A stretch of 64,000 bases of DNA, taken from NCBI GenBank assembly GCA_963768565.1, contig CAVYIO010000019.1:1-64000 (forward strand). The letters run 5' to 3'. This DNA is from JABDKH01 sp963768565. Its GTDB lineage: Bacteria > Bacteroidota > Rhodothermia > Rhodothermales > JABDKH01. Shown one piece after another: positions 55,934 to 64,000 of this stretch (positions within the stretch are counted from its first letter, which is position 1; the number at the start of each line of letters is the position of its first letter). Position numbers and translations under genes: made by a program. The notes below the pieces were generated by a model. That model had not been told where the DNA came from, did no database searches, and worked only from the letters and a program-made list of their open reading frames with translations.

Positions 55934-58616
55934 ATGACTGCAATGACCGATAAGAAAGTATTCAAGTTCGGAAACGGGACCGCCGACGGTCGACGAGAGA
56001 TGAAAAGCCTTCTTGGCGGCAAGGGTGCAAACCTCGCCGAGATGAGCGCCATCGGACTGCCCGTGCCTGCCGGATTTACGATCAGTACTGAGAGCTGCCA
56101 CTTCTACGGAGAACACGGTGGTGTGTGGCCGGACGGCCTCGAGGAAGAAGTGCGCGCCGGGGTCCGTCACCTTGAAGAAAGTCTCAAGGAGGGTTTTGGT
56201 GATCCAGCCAATCCCCTTCTGGTTTCCGTGCGATCGGGAGCCGCTGTGTCCATGCCAGGGATGATGGATACGGTACTCAACCTGGGAATGAACGATGACG
56301 TCGCGGCCGGCCTCGCGAAGCGTCATGGTGGCGATGAGCGTTTTGCCTTTGACGCCTATCGACGGTTCATCGACATGTTCGGTGGCGTGGTGATGGGCGT
56401 GCCGCATGAGAAATTTGAGCACGCCATCGAACGCATCAAGCAGGAATCAGGCGTCGACAGCGACGTCGATTTGAACGCAGCCCAGATGATCGCCGTCGTC
56501 GATGCTTACAAGAAGATCTATCACGACCACCAGGGCGAGTCCTTCCCGACCGATCCGTGGGAGCAGCTTCGACTGTCAATCAATGCCGTGTTCGGCTCAT
56601 GGAATTCGGCCCGCGCTATCAAGTATCGGCGTATCAACCACATCCGAGGCTTGATCGGAACCGCGGTGAACGTGCAGGCCATGGTGTTCGGCGACATGGG
56701 TGATACCAGTGGTACGGGCGTCTGCTTTACGAGAAACCCGTCGACCGGCGAGGAGGAGCTCTACGGGGAATATCTCATCAATGCACAGGGCGAGGACGTC
56801 GTTGCGGGTATACGTACGCCCGAGGATATCTCACGACTGAAAGAAGAGATGCCGGGTCCGTACGACGAGTTGCTTCGCTGGACGCGGAAGCTCGAGGAGC
56901 ATTATCAGGATATGCAGGACATCGAGTTCACGATCCAGGAAGGAACGCTGTACATCCTGCAGACGCGGTCCGGAAAACGCACGGGGACGGCAGCTGTCAA
57001 GATCGCAGTCGACATGGTAGCCGAAGGGCTCGTCGACAAGCGACGAGCAGTAGGCAAGCTTGTCGAACCGCGGCACCTGGATCAGTTGATGCACCCACAG
57101 TTCAAAGATCCGACCTCATTCAAGGACAAGATCATCGGGCAGGGTCTGCCCGCCTCACCGGGCGCCGCTGTCGGTCAGGTCGTATTCACGGCGGATCATG
57201 CCGAGGAGGCCAAGGCCGTCGGCAAGCAGGTCATCCTTGTGCGCATCGAGACCAGCCCCGAGGACGTCGGTGGAATGGACGCAGCTCGAGGGCATCCTCA
57301 CGACACGCGGCGGAATGACCAGTCACGCCGCCGTCGTCGCGCGTGGGTGGGGCAAGCCGTGTGTAGCGGGCTGCGGCGATATCGTAGTCGACTACGAAGC
57401 CGCTGAATTCCGGAGCGGAAAGGTAACCGTGAAGGAAGGAGACTGGATCGCCGTCGACGGATCGACGGGACACGTAGTTCTTGGCCGGCAGGAGCTCGAG
57501 CCGCCAAAGATGGGTGGAAATTTTGAGACATTCATGTCGTGGGTTACGGACTTCCAGACAATGAATGTCCGCACGAACGCCGACACCCCCCCGGACGCGG
57601 CGCGTGCACGCGAACTCGGCGCCGTTGGCATCGGTCTGACCCGAACCGAGCATATGTTCTTCGAGGGTGATCGCATTTCGAAGATGCGCGAAATGATCAT
57701 GGCATCGACCGAGGCGGAACGCAGAGCGGCTCTCGCCAAGTTGCTTCCGTTTCAGAAGGAGGACTTTATCGGGATATTCCGCGCCATGGACGGGTATCCG
57801 GTGACCATCCGATTGCTGGATCCACCGCTGCACGAATTTCTTCCACATGAGGAAGCGGATCAGGCAGCGATGGCCAAGAACATGGGTCTGACGACTGCCG
57901 CTGTGAAGGCTAAGGTGGACGCTCTCGACGAACTGAACCCCATGCTCGGTCACCGTGGCTGTCGACTTGGCGTAACATATCCGGAGATCACGGAGATGCA
58001 GGCGCGCGCCATTCTTGAGGCCGCCGTCGAGCTCTCAGCGGAAGGCGTAACCGTGCTTCCCGAGATCATGGTCCCGCTCATCGGTACGGTCGAGGAGTAC
58101 ACGAATCAGAGGGACGTGATCAAGGCTACCGCTGAGAAGGTTTTTGCCGAGAAGAACCGTCGGGTCGAGTACATGATCGGAACGATGATTGAAATCCCCC
58201 GTGCCGCACTTACCGCGGATGAGATCGCGAAGGAGGCGGAGTTCTTCTCGTTTGGCACGAACGACCTGACGCAGATGACCTTCGGCTATAGCCGTGACGA
58301 TGCCGGCAAGTTTCTGCCGCAGTACGTCGACCGCAAGATTCTGCCGTACGATCCATTCCAGACGATCGATTTCGAAGGAGTGGGCAAACTGGTTAAGACG
58401 GGCACCAGCCTTGGCCGTTCAGTCAGGAAAGATCTGAAGGTGGGCATCTGTGGTGAGCATGGCGGCGATCCTGCTTCCGTCAGGTTCTGCTACCAGGTCG
58501 GCATGGATTACGTGTCGTGCTCGCCCTTCCGCGTCCCGATCGCCCGGCTTGCCGCTGCTCAGGCAGCGCTCGAGGAGGAAGACGTCAAGGCGGAGAAGGA
58601 AGCGGCGATGGCGTAA
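55934..58616 (+). CDS. ppdK: Pyruvate, phosphate dikinase, 1-nt frameshift
   Basis: Interconverts PEP, AMP and PPi with pyruvate, ATP and Pi. 893 residues when corrected. The N-terminal ATP-binding domain has LLGGKGANLAEMSAIGLPVP and VSVRSGAAVSMPGMMDTVLNLG; the swivelling domain has the phosphohistidine in GGMTSHAAVVARG (about residue 460); the PEP domain ends with GEHGGDPASVRFC and the catalytic Cys. An extra C near 57286 (gcagctcgagggc for gcagctgagggc) shifts the frame just before the histidine loop. This is likely a sequencing error. The enzyme could serve gluconeogenesis or PPi-dependent glycolysis together with enolase. A terminator follows. Confidence 0.92.
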
Positions 58617-58660
58617 CGTCTCGCCCGCACTGACATAGACTGACATAAGCAGATACAGCA

Positions 58661-58694
58661 AAGGGGCGGCCTGATTCAGGTCGCCCCTTGTTTT
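58661..58694 (+). terminator. Rho-independent terminator after ppdK
   Basis: The stem aaggggcggcct/aggtcgcccctt (one G-U pair) has a 5-nt loop and is followed by gtttt. Confidence 0.8.
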
Positions 58695-59024
58695 GTTATA
58701 GAGCCCCTGCCAGTGCCTCCAGAAGACGAGACCACGCGGAGGCGCACCCCTAACTCACGCACGGACCTGTTACAGATGACGCACGGCCAGGCCGCTATCG
58801 AGTTGACGAGTGAGCTTCGAACGCTACCGCCCCGCTACGCGTAATCACGAGAACGTTGTCCCAACTTGTGGGCCACCAACAACGGACTGTATCACGCAAC
58901 GAGATATCGGACGCTGCCTCTTGAACACCGCGGCGGTCGGTTCGCTTGCGACTGTATCTCTGACGAGTTCTCGTTGCCGTTTCCGGCTTCGGCCAGGACC
59001 GCCAAGACCTTCAGGGTGATTCCG
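58695..59024. other. Intergenic region, nothing recognised
   Basis: About 330 bp between the ppdK terminator and the small membrane protein gene, whose 3' end it adjoins. No tRNA-like fold, repeat or supported reading frame was seen. Confidence 0.4.
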
Positions 59025-59330
59025 TCAGGACCTTGCGCGCTGTCCCTGCCGCATGCTCTCCGTTTGAATCTCCTCGCCGCTGGTGGGGTCGTCCAGCAGA
59101 CGGGCTTCCGTGGAGATCGGCTGGTCCACGGCGATCGCCTCAAGATTCTCGACACGTCTCCGCAACTCACTCGTCGATCGATCCACGGCCTCGTCAATCG
59201 TCTCCGTCAACTCACTGGCGGTCATGCTCCGGTCAGCCGGTGCATTTCGCGCGGCCACGAAGTCGAGTATCAGCTTCACCATCCCCAGAATGGAGCCAAA
59301 GACAATTGCTACAATAATAATTTCGTCCAT
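59025..59330 (-). CDS. Small single-pass membrane protein, unknown function
   Basis: 101 residues: one N-terminal membrane helix (IIIVAIVFGSILGMVKLILD) followed by a cytoplasmic helical, coiled-coil part (ELTETIDEAVDRSTSELRRRVENLEAI). The layout recalls PspB-type or other short membrane-anchored regulators, but there is no firm match. It stands alone, 105 bp downstream of the acyl-CoA dehydrogenase gene on the same strand. Confidence 0.65.
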   Translation of the reverse strand: MDEIIIVAIVFGSILGMVKLILDFVAARNAPADRSMTASELTETIDEAVDRSTSELRRRVENLEAIAVDQPISTEARLLDDPTSGEEIQTESMRQGQRARS

Positions 59331-59435
59331 GATACCTCGTGTCTTGCTGGCCGATCGATTGCTACGCGGTTCCTGACAGTATATGTTACGAGCGGGTCCG
59401 GTGCCGTCGCCTGTCCTTCTGGCCGCCGGCCGGCG

Positions 59436-60665
59436 CTAAGACTTCGTGCCGGTTCCGACGTCGTTGCCCCGCGGCACAAACGACTGAATCCCGGTAATCT
59501 CACGACCCAGAATCAGTCCGTGTATGTCATACGTTCCTTCGTACGTATTCACGCTCTCGAGATTGATCATGTGGTGCACAACGCGGTATTCACCCGTAAT
59601 GCCGTTACCTCCGAGCATGTCCCGCGCCACGCGGCTGATCTCGAGCGCCCTTCCGCAGTTGTTGCGCTTGGCCAGCGAGACCATCGCCGGTGCGGCTCGT
59701 CCCTGGTCCTTCAGATTCCCAAGCCTCCAGGATAACAACTGCATTTGCGTAATCTCCGTCAGCATGTTCGCGAGCTTGGTCTGCACCAGCTGCATGGCAG
59801 CCAACGGATACCCGAACTGCTCTCGCTCGGCGACGTACGCGCGCGCTCTGTGATAACAGTCCTCGGCCGCTCCCAGGGCACCCCACACGATACCATATCT
59901 GGCATTGTTGAGACAGGAGAACGGCCCTTTCAAACCCCGGATGTCCGGGAAGACATTTTCATCAGGAACGAAGCAGTCCTCCATGACGATCTCGCCCGTG
60001 ATGGAGGCTCGAAGCGACATCTTGTTGTGCGTCTTGGGCGCCGTCCATCCATCCATGCCTTTCTCGAGGACAAAGCCTCGAATGACAGGTTCGGCGTCGC
60101 GACTCTCCCGCGCTTTCGCCCAGACAATCGCAACATCCGAGATGCACGAATTCGTGATCCACATCTTGGCACCGTTAAGCACCCAGCCGCCGTCGGCTCG
60201 CGTCGCAGAGGTCGTCATGGATCCTGGATCCGAACCATGATCCGGCTCGGTCAACCCGAAGCAACCGATCAACTCGCCCGTAGCCAGTCCGGGCAGCAAC
60301 CGCTTCTTCAGTTCCTCCGTCCCGAACGCATGGATCGGATACATCACGAGGGATGACTGCACCGAACAAAACGAGCGGTATCCGGAGTCGACGCGCTCGA
60401 GTTCGCGGGCGATCAGCCCATAGGCGGTGTAGCTGACGCCGGCGCCGCCGTACTCCTCCGGGATGGTCGAGCCGAAGAGACCAAGCTCACCCATCTCTCG
60501 AGGAATTTCGGGGTGAAACACCTCGTCCTGGTTTCCCTCCAGCGCACGAGGCTCGAGTTGAGTCTGCGCATATTCTCGAGCAGACTCCATAATGAGCCTG
60601 TCTTCCTCGCTCAGCAATTCTTCGAAGAGAAATGCATCGTCCGTATTGAACGTATTCTTGGGCAT
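59436..60665 (-). CDS. Glutaryl-CoA dehydrogenase-like acyl-CoA dehydrogenase
   Basis: 409 residues, FAD-dependent. Family marks are TIPEEYGGAGVSYTAYGLIA, LTEPDHGSDPGSM, NGAKMWITNS, LNNARYGIVWGALGAAE and HHMINLESVNTYEGTYDIHG. The last two are typical of glutaryl-CoA dehydrogenase, which oxidises and decarboxylates glutaryl-CoA in lysine/tryptophan breakdown; a general short-chain dehydrogenase cannot be excluded. Electrons pass to ETF, encoded in the same minus-strand operon. The Zn-ribbon gene ends 50 bp upstream. Confidence 0.88.
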   Translation of the reverse strand: MPKNTFNTDDAFLFEELLSEEDRLIMESAREYAQTQLEPRALEGNQDEVFHPEIPREMGELGLFGSTIPEEYGGAGVSYTAYGLIARELERVDSGYRSFCSVQSSLVMYPIHAFGTEELKKRLLPGLATGELIGCFGLTEPDHGSDPGSMTTSATRADGGWVLNGAKMWITNSCISDVAIVWAKARESRDAEPVIRGFVLEKGMDGWTAPKTHNKMSLRASITGEIVMEDCFVPDENVFPDIRGLKGPFSCLNNARYGIVWGALGAAEDCYHRARAYVAEREQFGYPLAAMQLVQTKLANMLTEITQMQLLSWRLGNLKDQGRAAPAMVSLAKRNNCGRALEISRVARDMLGGNGITGEYRVVHHMINLESVNTYEGTYDIHGLILGREITGIQSFVPRGNDVGTGTKS

Positions 60666-60715
60666 AACAATTCACCAGGGTGAATAAAATCTTCAGGGTA
60701 GTTGGACCGGCAGGG

Positions 60716-60976
60716 CTACTGTCGATCGGGGCGACGGGCAAACCACTCGATTCGGCTGCACTTCCGGCAACTGAGAATCGTCGCGTTCCGATCGGCCCAG
60801 TCCAGATCAAAAAGTGTCAACACGGTCGAATTCAGGAGTACTCGTCCCTCTTCAAATCGATCACTTCCACAGTGTGGACATACCACCTGCTTGCCGGCCG
60901 CGACAAAAACTCCTGACTCGTCCTTGTCTCCAGACGAGTGCGCGGCCTTACGAAGCCTGTCCAACAAATCACTCAT
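60716..60976 (-). CDS. Small zinc-ribbon protein
   Basis: 86 residues. Two Cys pairs (VVCPHCGSDRF and LSCRKCSRIEWF), about 36 residues apart, form a likely zinc ribbon. The N-terminus is short and charged (MSDLLDRLRKAAHSSG). It is 12 bp downstream of fixX and 50 bp upstream of the dehydrogenase, so it belongs to the operon. Its role is unknown. Confidence 0.75.
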   Translation of the reverse strand: MSDLLDRLRKAAHSSGDKDESGVFVAAGKQVVCPHCGSDRFEEGRVLLNSTVLTLFDLDWADRNATILSCRKCSRIEWFARRPDRQ

Positions 60977-60988
60977 AGAGGTCTCCTG

Positions 60989-61291
60989 TCAACCGAGGCT
61001 CCAGTTTACTCCCCTGCCAGCCTCGGGGTCCGGATACTTCCACGTGACGGCGCCCTGGTCGCACGCGTACAGGCACGTGCCGCACTCGATGCAGTCCTCG
61101 AACTGGAAGTGGACACTGCCGTGATCGTCCTCCGTATAACAGTTGGCCGGACAAACGTACGTCGTGCACCGGTGTGGACAGGTTGAATTGCAGATGGCCG
61201 TATCAACCAGGATATGCGCACGAGCATCGGAGCGGCCCTGGTTTCGATAGGCCACCTTTCCCAGACGTTCGGAGATTGAAAGGTTACTCAT
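60989..61291 (-). CDS. fixX: Ferredoxin-like protein FixX
   Basis: 100 residues. Cys-rich N-terminal part CNSTCPHRCTTYVCPANCY and the cluster motif CIECGTCLYACDQGAV, ending YPDPEAGRGVNWSLG, the FixX/ETF-QO ferredoxin pattern. It partners FixC to carry electrons from ETF toward quinone. ATG 61291 overlaps the fixC stop by 4 bp, showing tight coupling; the longer upstream frame lies inside fixC. Confidence 0.88.
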   Translation of the reverse strand: MSNLSISERLGKVAYRNQGRSDARAHILVDTAICNSTCPHRCTTYVCPANCYTEDDHGSVHFQFEDCIECGTCLYACDQGAVTWKYPDPEAGRGVNWSLG

Positions 61292-62611
61292 AGATTCCGC
61301 GCGGCTCGAAAAGCCAGTTTCATCATCTCCCACATCGACGAGTGTGCTCGCACTGATTGCTTCAGCATTTCCGCAGTCTTGCGGGTCGGCTTGCTCTCCA
61401 CCGTGAAGTACGACCGGCCAAAGTCGCAGACCACGGAAGGTAAGGTGCCGCCCATCACGGGATCGTGAAGCAGGTGCACGGCACCCTGAAATGCCCGCAT
61501 ATCCTTCATTACGTAACTCTCCTCGAGACGCTGCTGATATCGGGCAAGGGCGCCGCGACTGAAGTCTTTCGAGTCGGTGCTCTCGATTACGGCCTCGGCT
61601 GCAAGGATACCCGAGCGCATCGCATAATCCATCCCCTGGATGGCGCGGCCGGCATTGAGGAGCAAATGCGCCGCCTCACCGGCAACAAGGACCCCATCTC
61701 CATAGAGCCTGTCCGGTACACCAGCCAGGTCGCCCGTCGACACGACGTGTGCGGAGTATTCGAGGACTTCCCCACCGGCCAGCATGTCTGCTATCGCCGG
61801 GTGCGCTTTGAAATCGTTGAGAATGTCATAGGGCTTCAGCTTCTTCTTTCCGAGATCCTTCATTCCGAGGACCAGGCCGACCGACAGCGACTCCCGATTC
61901 GTGTACAGGAAGCCACCGCCCTCGACACCCCGCGTCGCATATCCGACGAATTCATTCGTGAGTCCAAGGCCGTCGCGAAGCTGGAATCGGTCCTCCAGAA
62001 CCTTTTGATCCAGACCGATGACCTCTTTGACGCCCACCGCCACATGATCGGCAGGGACATAGGCCGGCTGGAGCCCCGCCTGCCGCGTGAGCAGGTTGTT
62101 GACCCCCTCGGCAAGAATGACGACGTCCGACAAGAACTCCTCCTCGCCGGCTCGAATCCCCGTCACGCGTCCATCCTCCATCAGCAGTGAATCCACGAGC
62201 ACGTTCGTGGCAAGGAGAGACTCCTCGGCGGCGGTGCTCTGGTCGATGGCTTCCTGCACGCGACTCGCCAGCCATTCATCGAAGCGAGCTCGCAGAACAG
62301 TAACTCCGGCAAAGGGCGGTTGACTGAAGTGATCCGATTTGAAGTCGAGGCTGAAGGCCGACTGCTCATCCATGAAGTGTGAGTCGGCGGTGACCCACGA
62401 CGCGCTCGTAGCCGGCCTCCTGCTCCCAGTATTCCGGAACGAGACGATGCAGGTCTGCTCCCCAGAGTACGCCACCCGAAACGTTCTTGGCTCCGCAGAA
62501 TTCTCCCCGCTCGATCAGGAGGAATTTGCGATTTGCGCGAGCCAGTATCATGGCGGCGCTCAGCCCGGCGATACCGCCCCCGACGATTATACAGTCGAAC
62601 CGTTCGTCCAT
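61288..62611 (-). CDS. fixC: FixC / ETF-quinone oxidoreductase flavoprotein, 1-nt frameshift
   Basis: 440 residues when corrected. The N-terminus DCIIVGGGIAGLSAAMILAR is the FAD dinucleotide-binding motif; the second part has VVILAEGVNNLLTRQAGL, GDGVLVAGEAAHLLLNAGR and DYAMRSGILAAEAV. An extra base near 62376 (acacttcatg for acattcatg) breaks the frame between HRRLT and FMDEQ. The protein accepts electrons from EtfAB and passes them to quinone with FixX. It sits between etfA (11 bp away) and fixX. It is very likely intact in vivo. Confidence 0.88.
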
Positions 62612-62622
62612 CGGAGAGGTGG

Positions 62623-63600
62623 CTAGCGTGTTTGCACCGTGCGCAACTGGTCGATCAGGAGTGGCAGGATCTTGTAGAGATCTCCGACGACCCCGTAGGA
62701 CGAATATCTGAAGATCGGAGCGTCCGCGTCTTTGTTGATGGCAACGATGACGCGACTGTTAGACATGCCCGCGACGTGTTGGATCGCACCGGAAATGCCG
62801 ACGGCGAAGTACAACTCGGGCGAGACAACCTTCCCGGTCTGGCCGATCTGCGCCGTGGCCGGGAAAAGATTGGACTCCACTACGGCTCGTGTCGCCCCCA
62901 CCGCACCTCCAAGTACGGACGCCAGCTCACGCACCAGCCGCGTCCCCTCCTCGTCCTTCACACCTCGACCGGCCGCCACGACAACACCGGCCTCCGACAG
63001 GTCGATCTCTCCCGTTACGGCGCCCAGCACCTCCCGGATCGTCATTCGAAGAGAATCCTCAGATACCTGGAGCGGCACATCAACAACTTCGGCGTCCGCC
63101 GCTGACTCCGAGGCGGAATAGGCGCCTGATCGGACCGAAATGATCGAAGGGGTCGTCAGAGCTCGTGTCCGTGCCAGTCGCTTGGCCGCCATCACAGGCC
63201 GCGTGACTTCCCACGCCCCATCCACCACGTCGACCGACGAAACGTCGGGAAGCACCGAAGCAGAGAGACGCACACCAAGGGCACCGAGCACATCCTTCGC
63301 ACCCTCGGTTGACGCCATCGCAAGCGTTTCTGCACCCGATACATCCATAGCCCGGACAAAAGCCTCGACATATAGCTGGTTCGAGTGGCGAACCAGCGAG
63401 GCGTCCTTGACGGTGAGAATCCTGCCGGGACCATACGCGGCGACCGTCGCGACGTAGTCGTCGGCATCGGGACCCAGAAGCACCGCATCCAGACCAGCGC
63501 CGTGAGCGACCGAAATTTCGCGAAACCGTGAAAGGACCTCGAGCGAGGACCGCTTCACTTTGCCATCCTGAACGGCTATGTAGCAGAGAACTTTCTCCAT
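62623..63600 (-). CDS. etfA: Electron transfer flavoprotein alpha subunit
   Basis: 325 residues. The C-terminal FAD-binding domain shows VVVAAGRGVKDEEG, GAVGATRAVVES, AQIGQTGKVVSPELYFAVGI, SGAIQHVAGM and VIVAINKDADAPIF, all standard EtfA marks. ATG 63600 (MEKVLCYIAVQDGK) was chosen over a slightly longer frame. It carries electrons from acyl-CoA dehydrogenases to FixC, as part of the etfB-etfA-fixC-fixX operon. Confidence 0.95.
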   Translation of the reverse strand: MEKVLCYIAVQDGKVKRSSLEVLSRFREISVAHGAGLDAVLLGPDADDYVATVAAYGPGRILTVKDASLVRHSNQLYVEAFVRAMDVSGAETLAMASTEGAKDVLGALGVRLSASVLPDVSSVDVVDGAWEVTRPVMAAKRLARTRALTTPSIISVRSGAYSASESAADAEVVDVPLQVSEDSLRMTIREVLGAVTGEIDLSEAGVVVAAGRGVKDEEGTRLVRELASVLGGAVGATRAVVESNLFPATAQIGQTGKVVSPELYFAVGISGAIQHVAGMSNSRVIVAINKDADAPIFRYSSYGVVGDLYKILPLLIDQLRTVQTR

Positions 63601-63614
63601 ACGGCACACCGTCG

Positions 63615-64000
63615 TTAAATGACTTTAGCCTCGTTCTGCAATCTGCTAACAAGATCGGGCACAACCTCGTCCGGCGTACCCTCGATCATGATACCCGGTT
63701 CGCGATCCGGAATGTCCTCAATCGCGAGTACTTCCGTCCGGGAGGCGGCTTTATCGACTCCCAGATCAGTCAGGCTGATCACGGCGATATCCTTCTTCTT
63801 CGCAGCCATGATACCGCGGAGCGACGGAATGCGCGGGTTGTTCATGTCATTGGAGCACGTGACCAGACACGGCGGGCGGAGTGCGATGACTTCCTGGCCG
63901 ACGTCCCCCTGGCGGGTAACGACCACCTCTTGCCCGTCGACCGCAAGACCGACCGCGTTCGACACGTAGGCGATGTCCAGCATGGTCGCGAGCATCGGTC
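63615..64000 (-). CDS. etfB: Electron transfer flavoprotein beta subunit, 5' end beyond window
   Basis: The C-terminal 128 residues of EtfB: ATMLDIAYVSNAVGLAVDGQ, ALRPPCLVTCSNDMNNPRIP, SLRGIMAAKKKDIAVI and a C-terminal LQNEAKVI. The stop lies 14 bp before the etfA start. The first half of the protein and the operon promoter are outside the window, so it cannot be said from here whether it is of the bifurcating type. Confidence 0.9.
   Translation of the reverse strand, partial: PMLATMLDIAYVSNAVGLAVDGQEVVVTRQGDVGQEVIALRPPCLVTCSNDMNNPRIPSLRGIMAAKKKDIAVISLTDLGVDKAASRTEVLAIEDIPDREPGIMIEGTPDEVVPDLVSRLQNEAKVI

Overview
The window looks like a chromosomal segment from a Bacteroidota/Rhodothermota bacterium, most likely of the Rhodothermales type. 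The support is the type IX secretion (T9SS) C-terminal domains, a Bacteroidota-style LptD, a DUF4270-type lipoprotein behind a half-length GT5 glycogen-synthase-like gene, WG-repeat lipoproteins and moderately high GC. The taxon is an inference; there is no rRNA gene in the window. I found no tRNA, CRISPR array, prophage or transposase.

Layout. (1) Positions 271-19526 form one enormous imperfect palindrome: a left arm (271-9875, genes on the minus strand), an 18-nt loop (9876-9893) and a right arm (9894-19526, the same genes on the plus strand). Each arm carries the 3' end of seryl-tRNA synthetase, then DUF1800, DUF1501, two nine-repeat WG lipoproteins, a second DUF1800, a second DUF1501 and a small lipoprotein. 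The loop falls inside serS, so no complete serS exists here. In the parts I compared base by base the arms differ by scattered, nearly all synonymous substitutions plus many 1-nt indels that break genes mainly in the right arm. This fits strain-level copies joined head to head with residual read errors better than a clean biological duplication, though a real duplication is not excluded. (2) 19.4-31 kb: a lipoprotein, a long acyl-CoA dehydrogenase, pyrF, DUF2851, an ABM-domain protein, glgC, a 1157-aa DUF4175 membrane protein and a DCC-family thiol protein. (3) 31-41.6 kb: a structured leader RNA candidate, a GT5 half-enzyme, a DUF4270-like lipoprotein, an outer-membrane barrel, a TPR protein, enolase, an FtsB-like protein, a ROK kinase and LptD. 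(4) 41.6-58.6 kb: an ABC ATPase coupled to sucC, LptF/G, a cystathionine-beta-synthase-type enzyme coupled to DUF3467, a hybrid histidine kinase, Lon, two small charged proteins, RsgA, topoisomerase I and pyruvate phosphate dikinase. (5) 59-64 kb: a minus-strand electron-transfer operon (etfB, etfA, fixC, fixX, a Zn-ribbon protein, a glutaryl-CoA-dehydrogenase-like enzyme).

Working together. The DUF1800/DUF1501/WG cassette encodes exported proteins: the DUF1501 proteins carry a twin-arginine signal at the N-terminus and a T9SS sorting domain at the C-terminus. LptD and LptF/G serve LPS export. Enolase, PPDK, SucC, GlgC and the ROK kinase are central carbon genes. The last operon passes electrons from acyl-CoA dehydrogenation to quinone, or to a bifurcating complex.

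Quality warning. At least six otherwise normal genes outside the palindrome (acyl-CoA dehydrogenase, glgC, the TPR protein, the histidine kinase, ppdK, fixC) are split by single-base indels that restore a full-length family protein when corrected. These are most likely sequencing errors of a long-read assembly, so the split genes should be read as intact.
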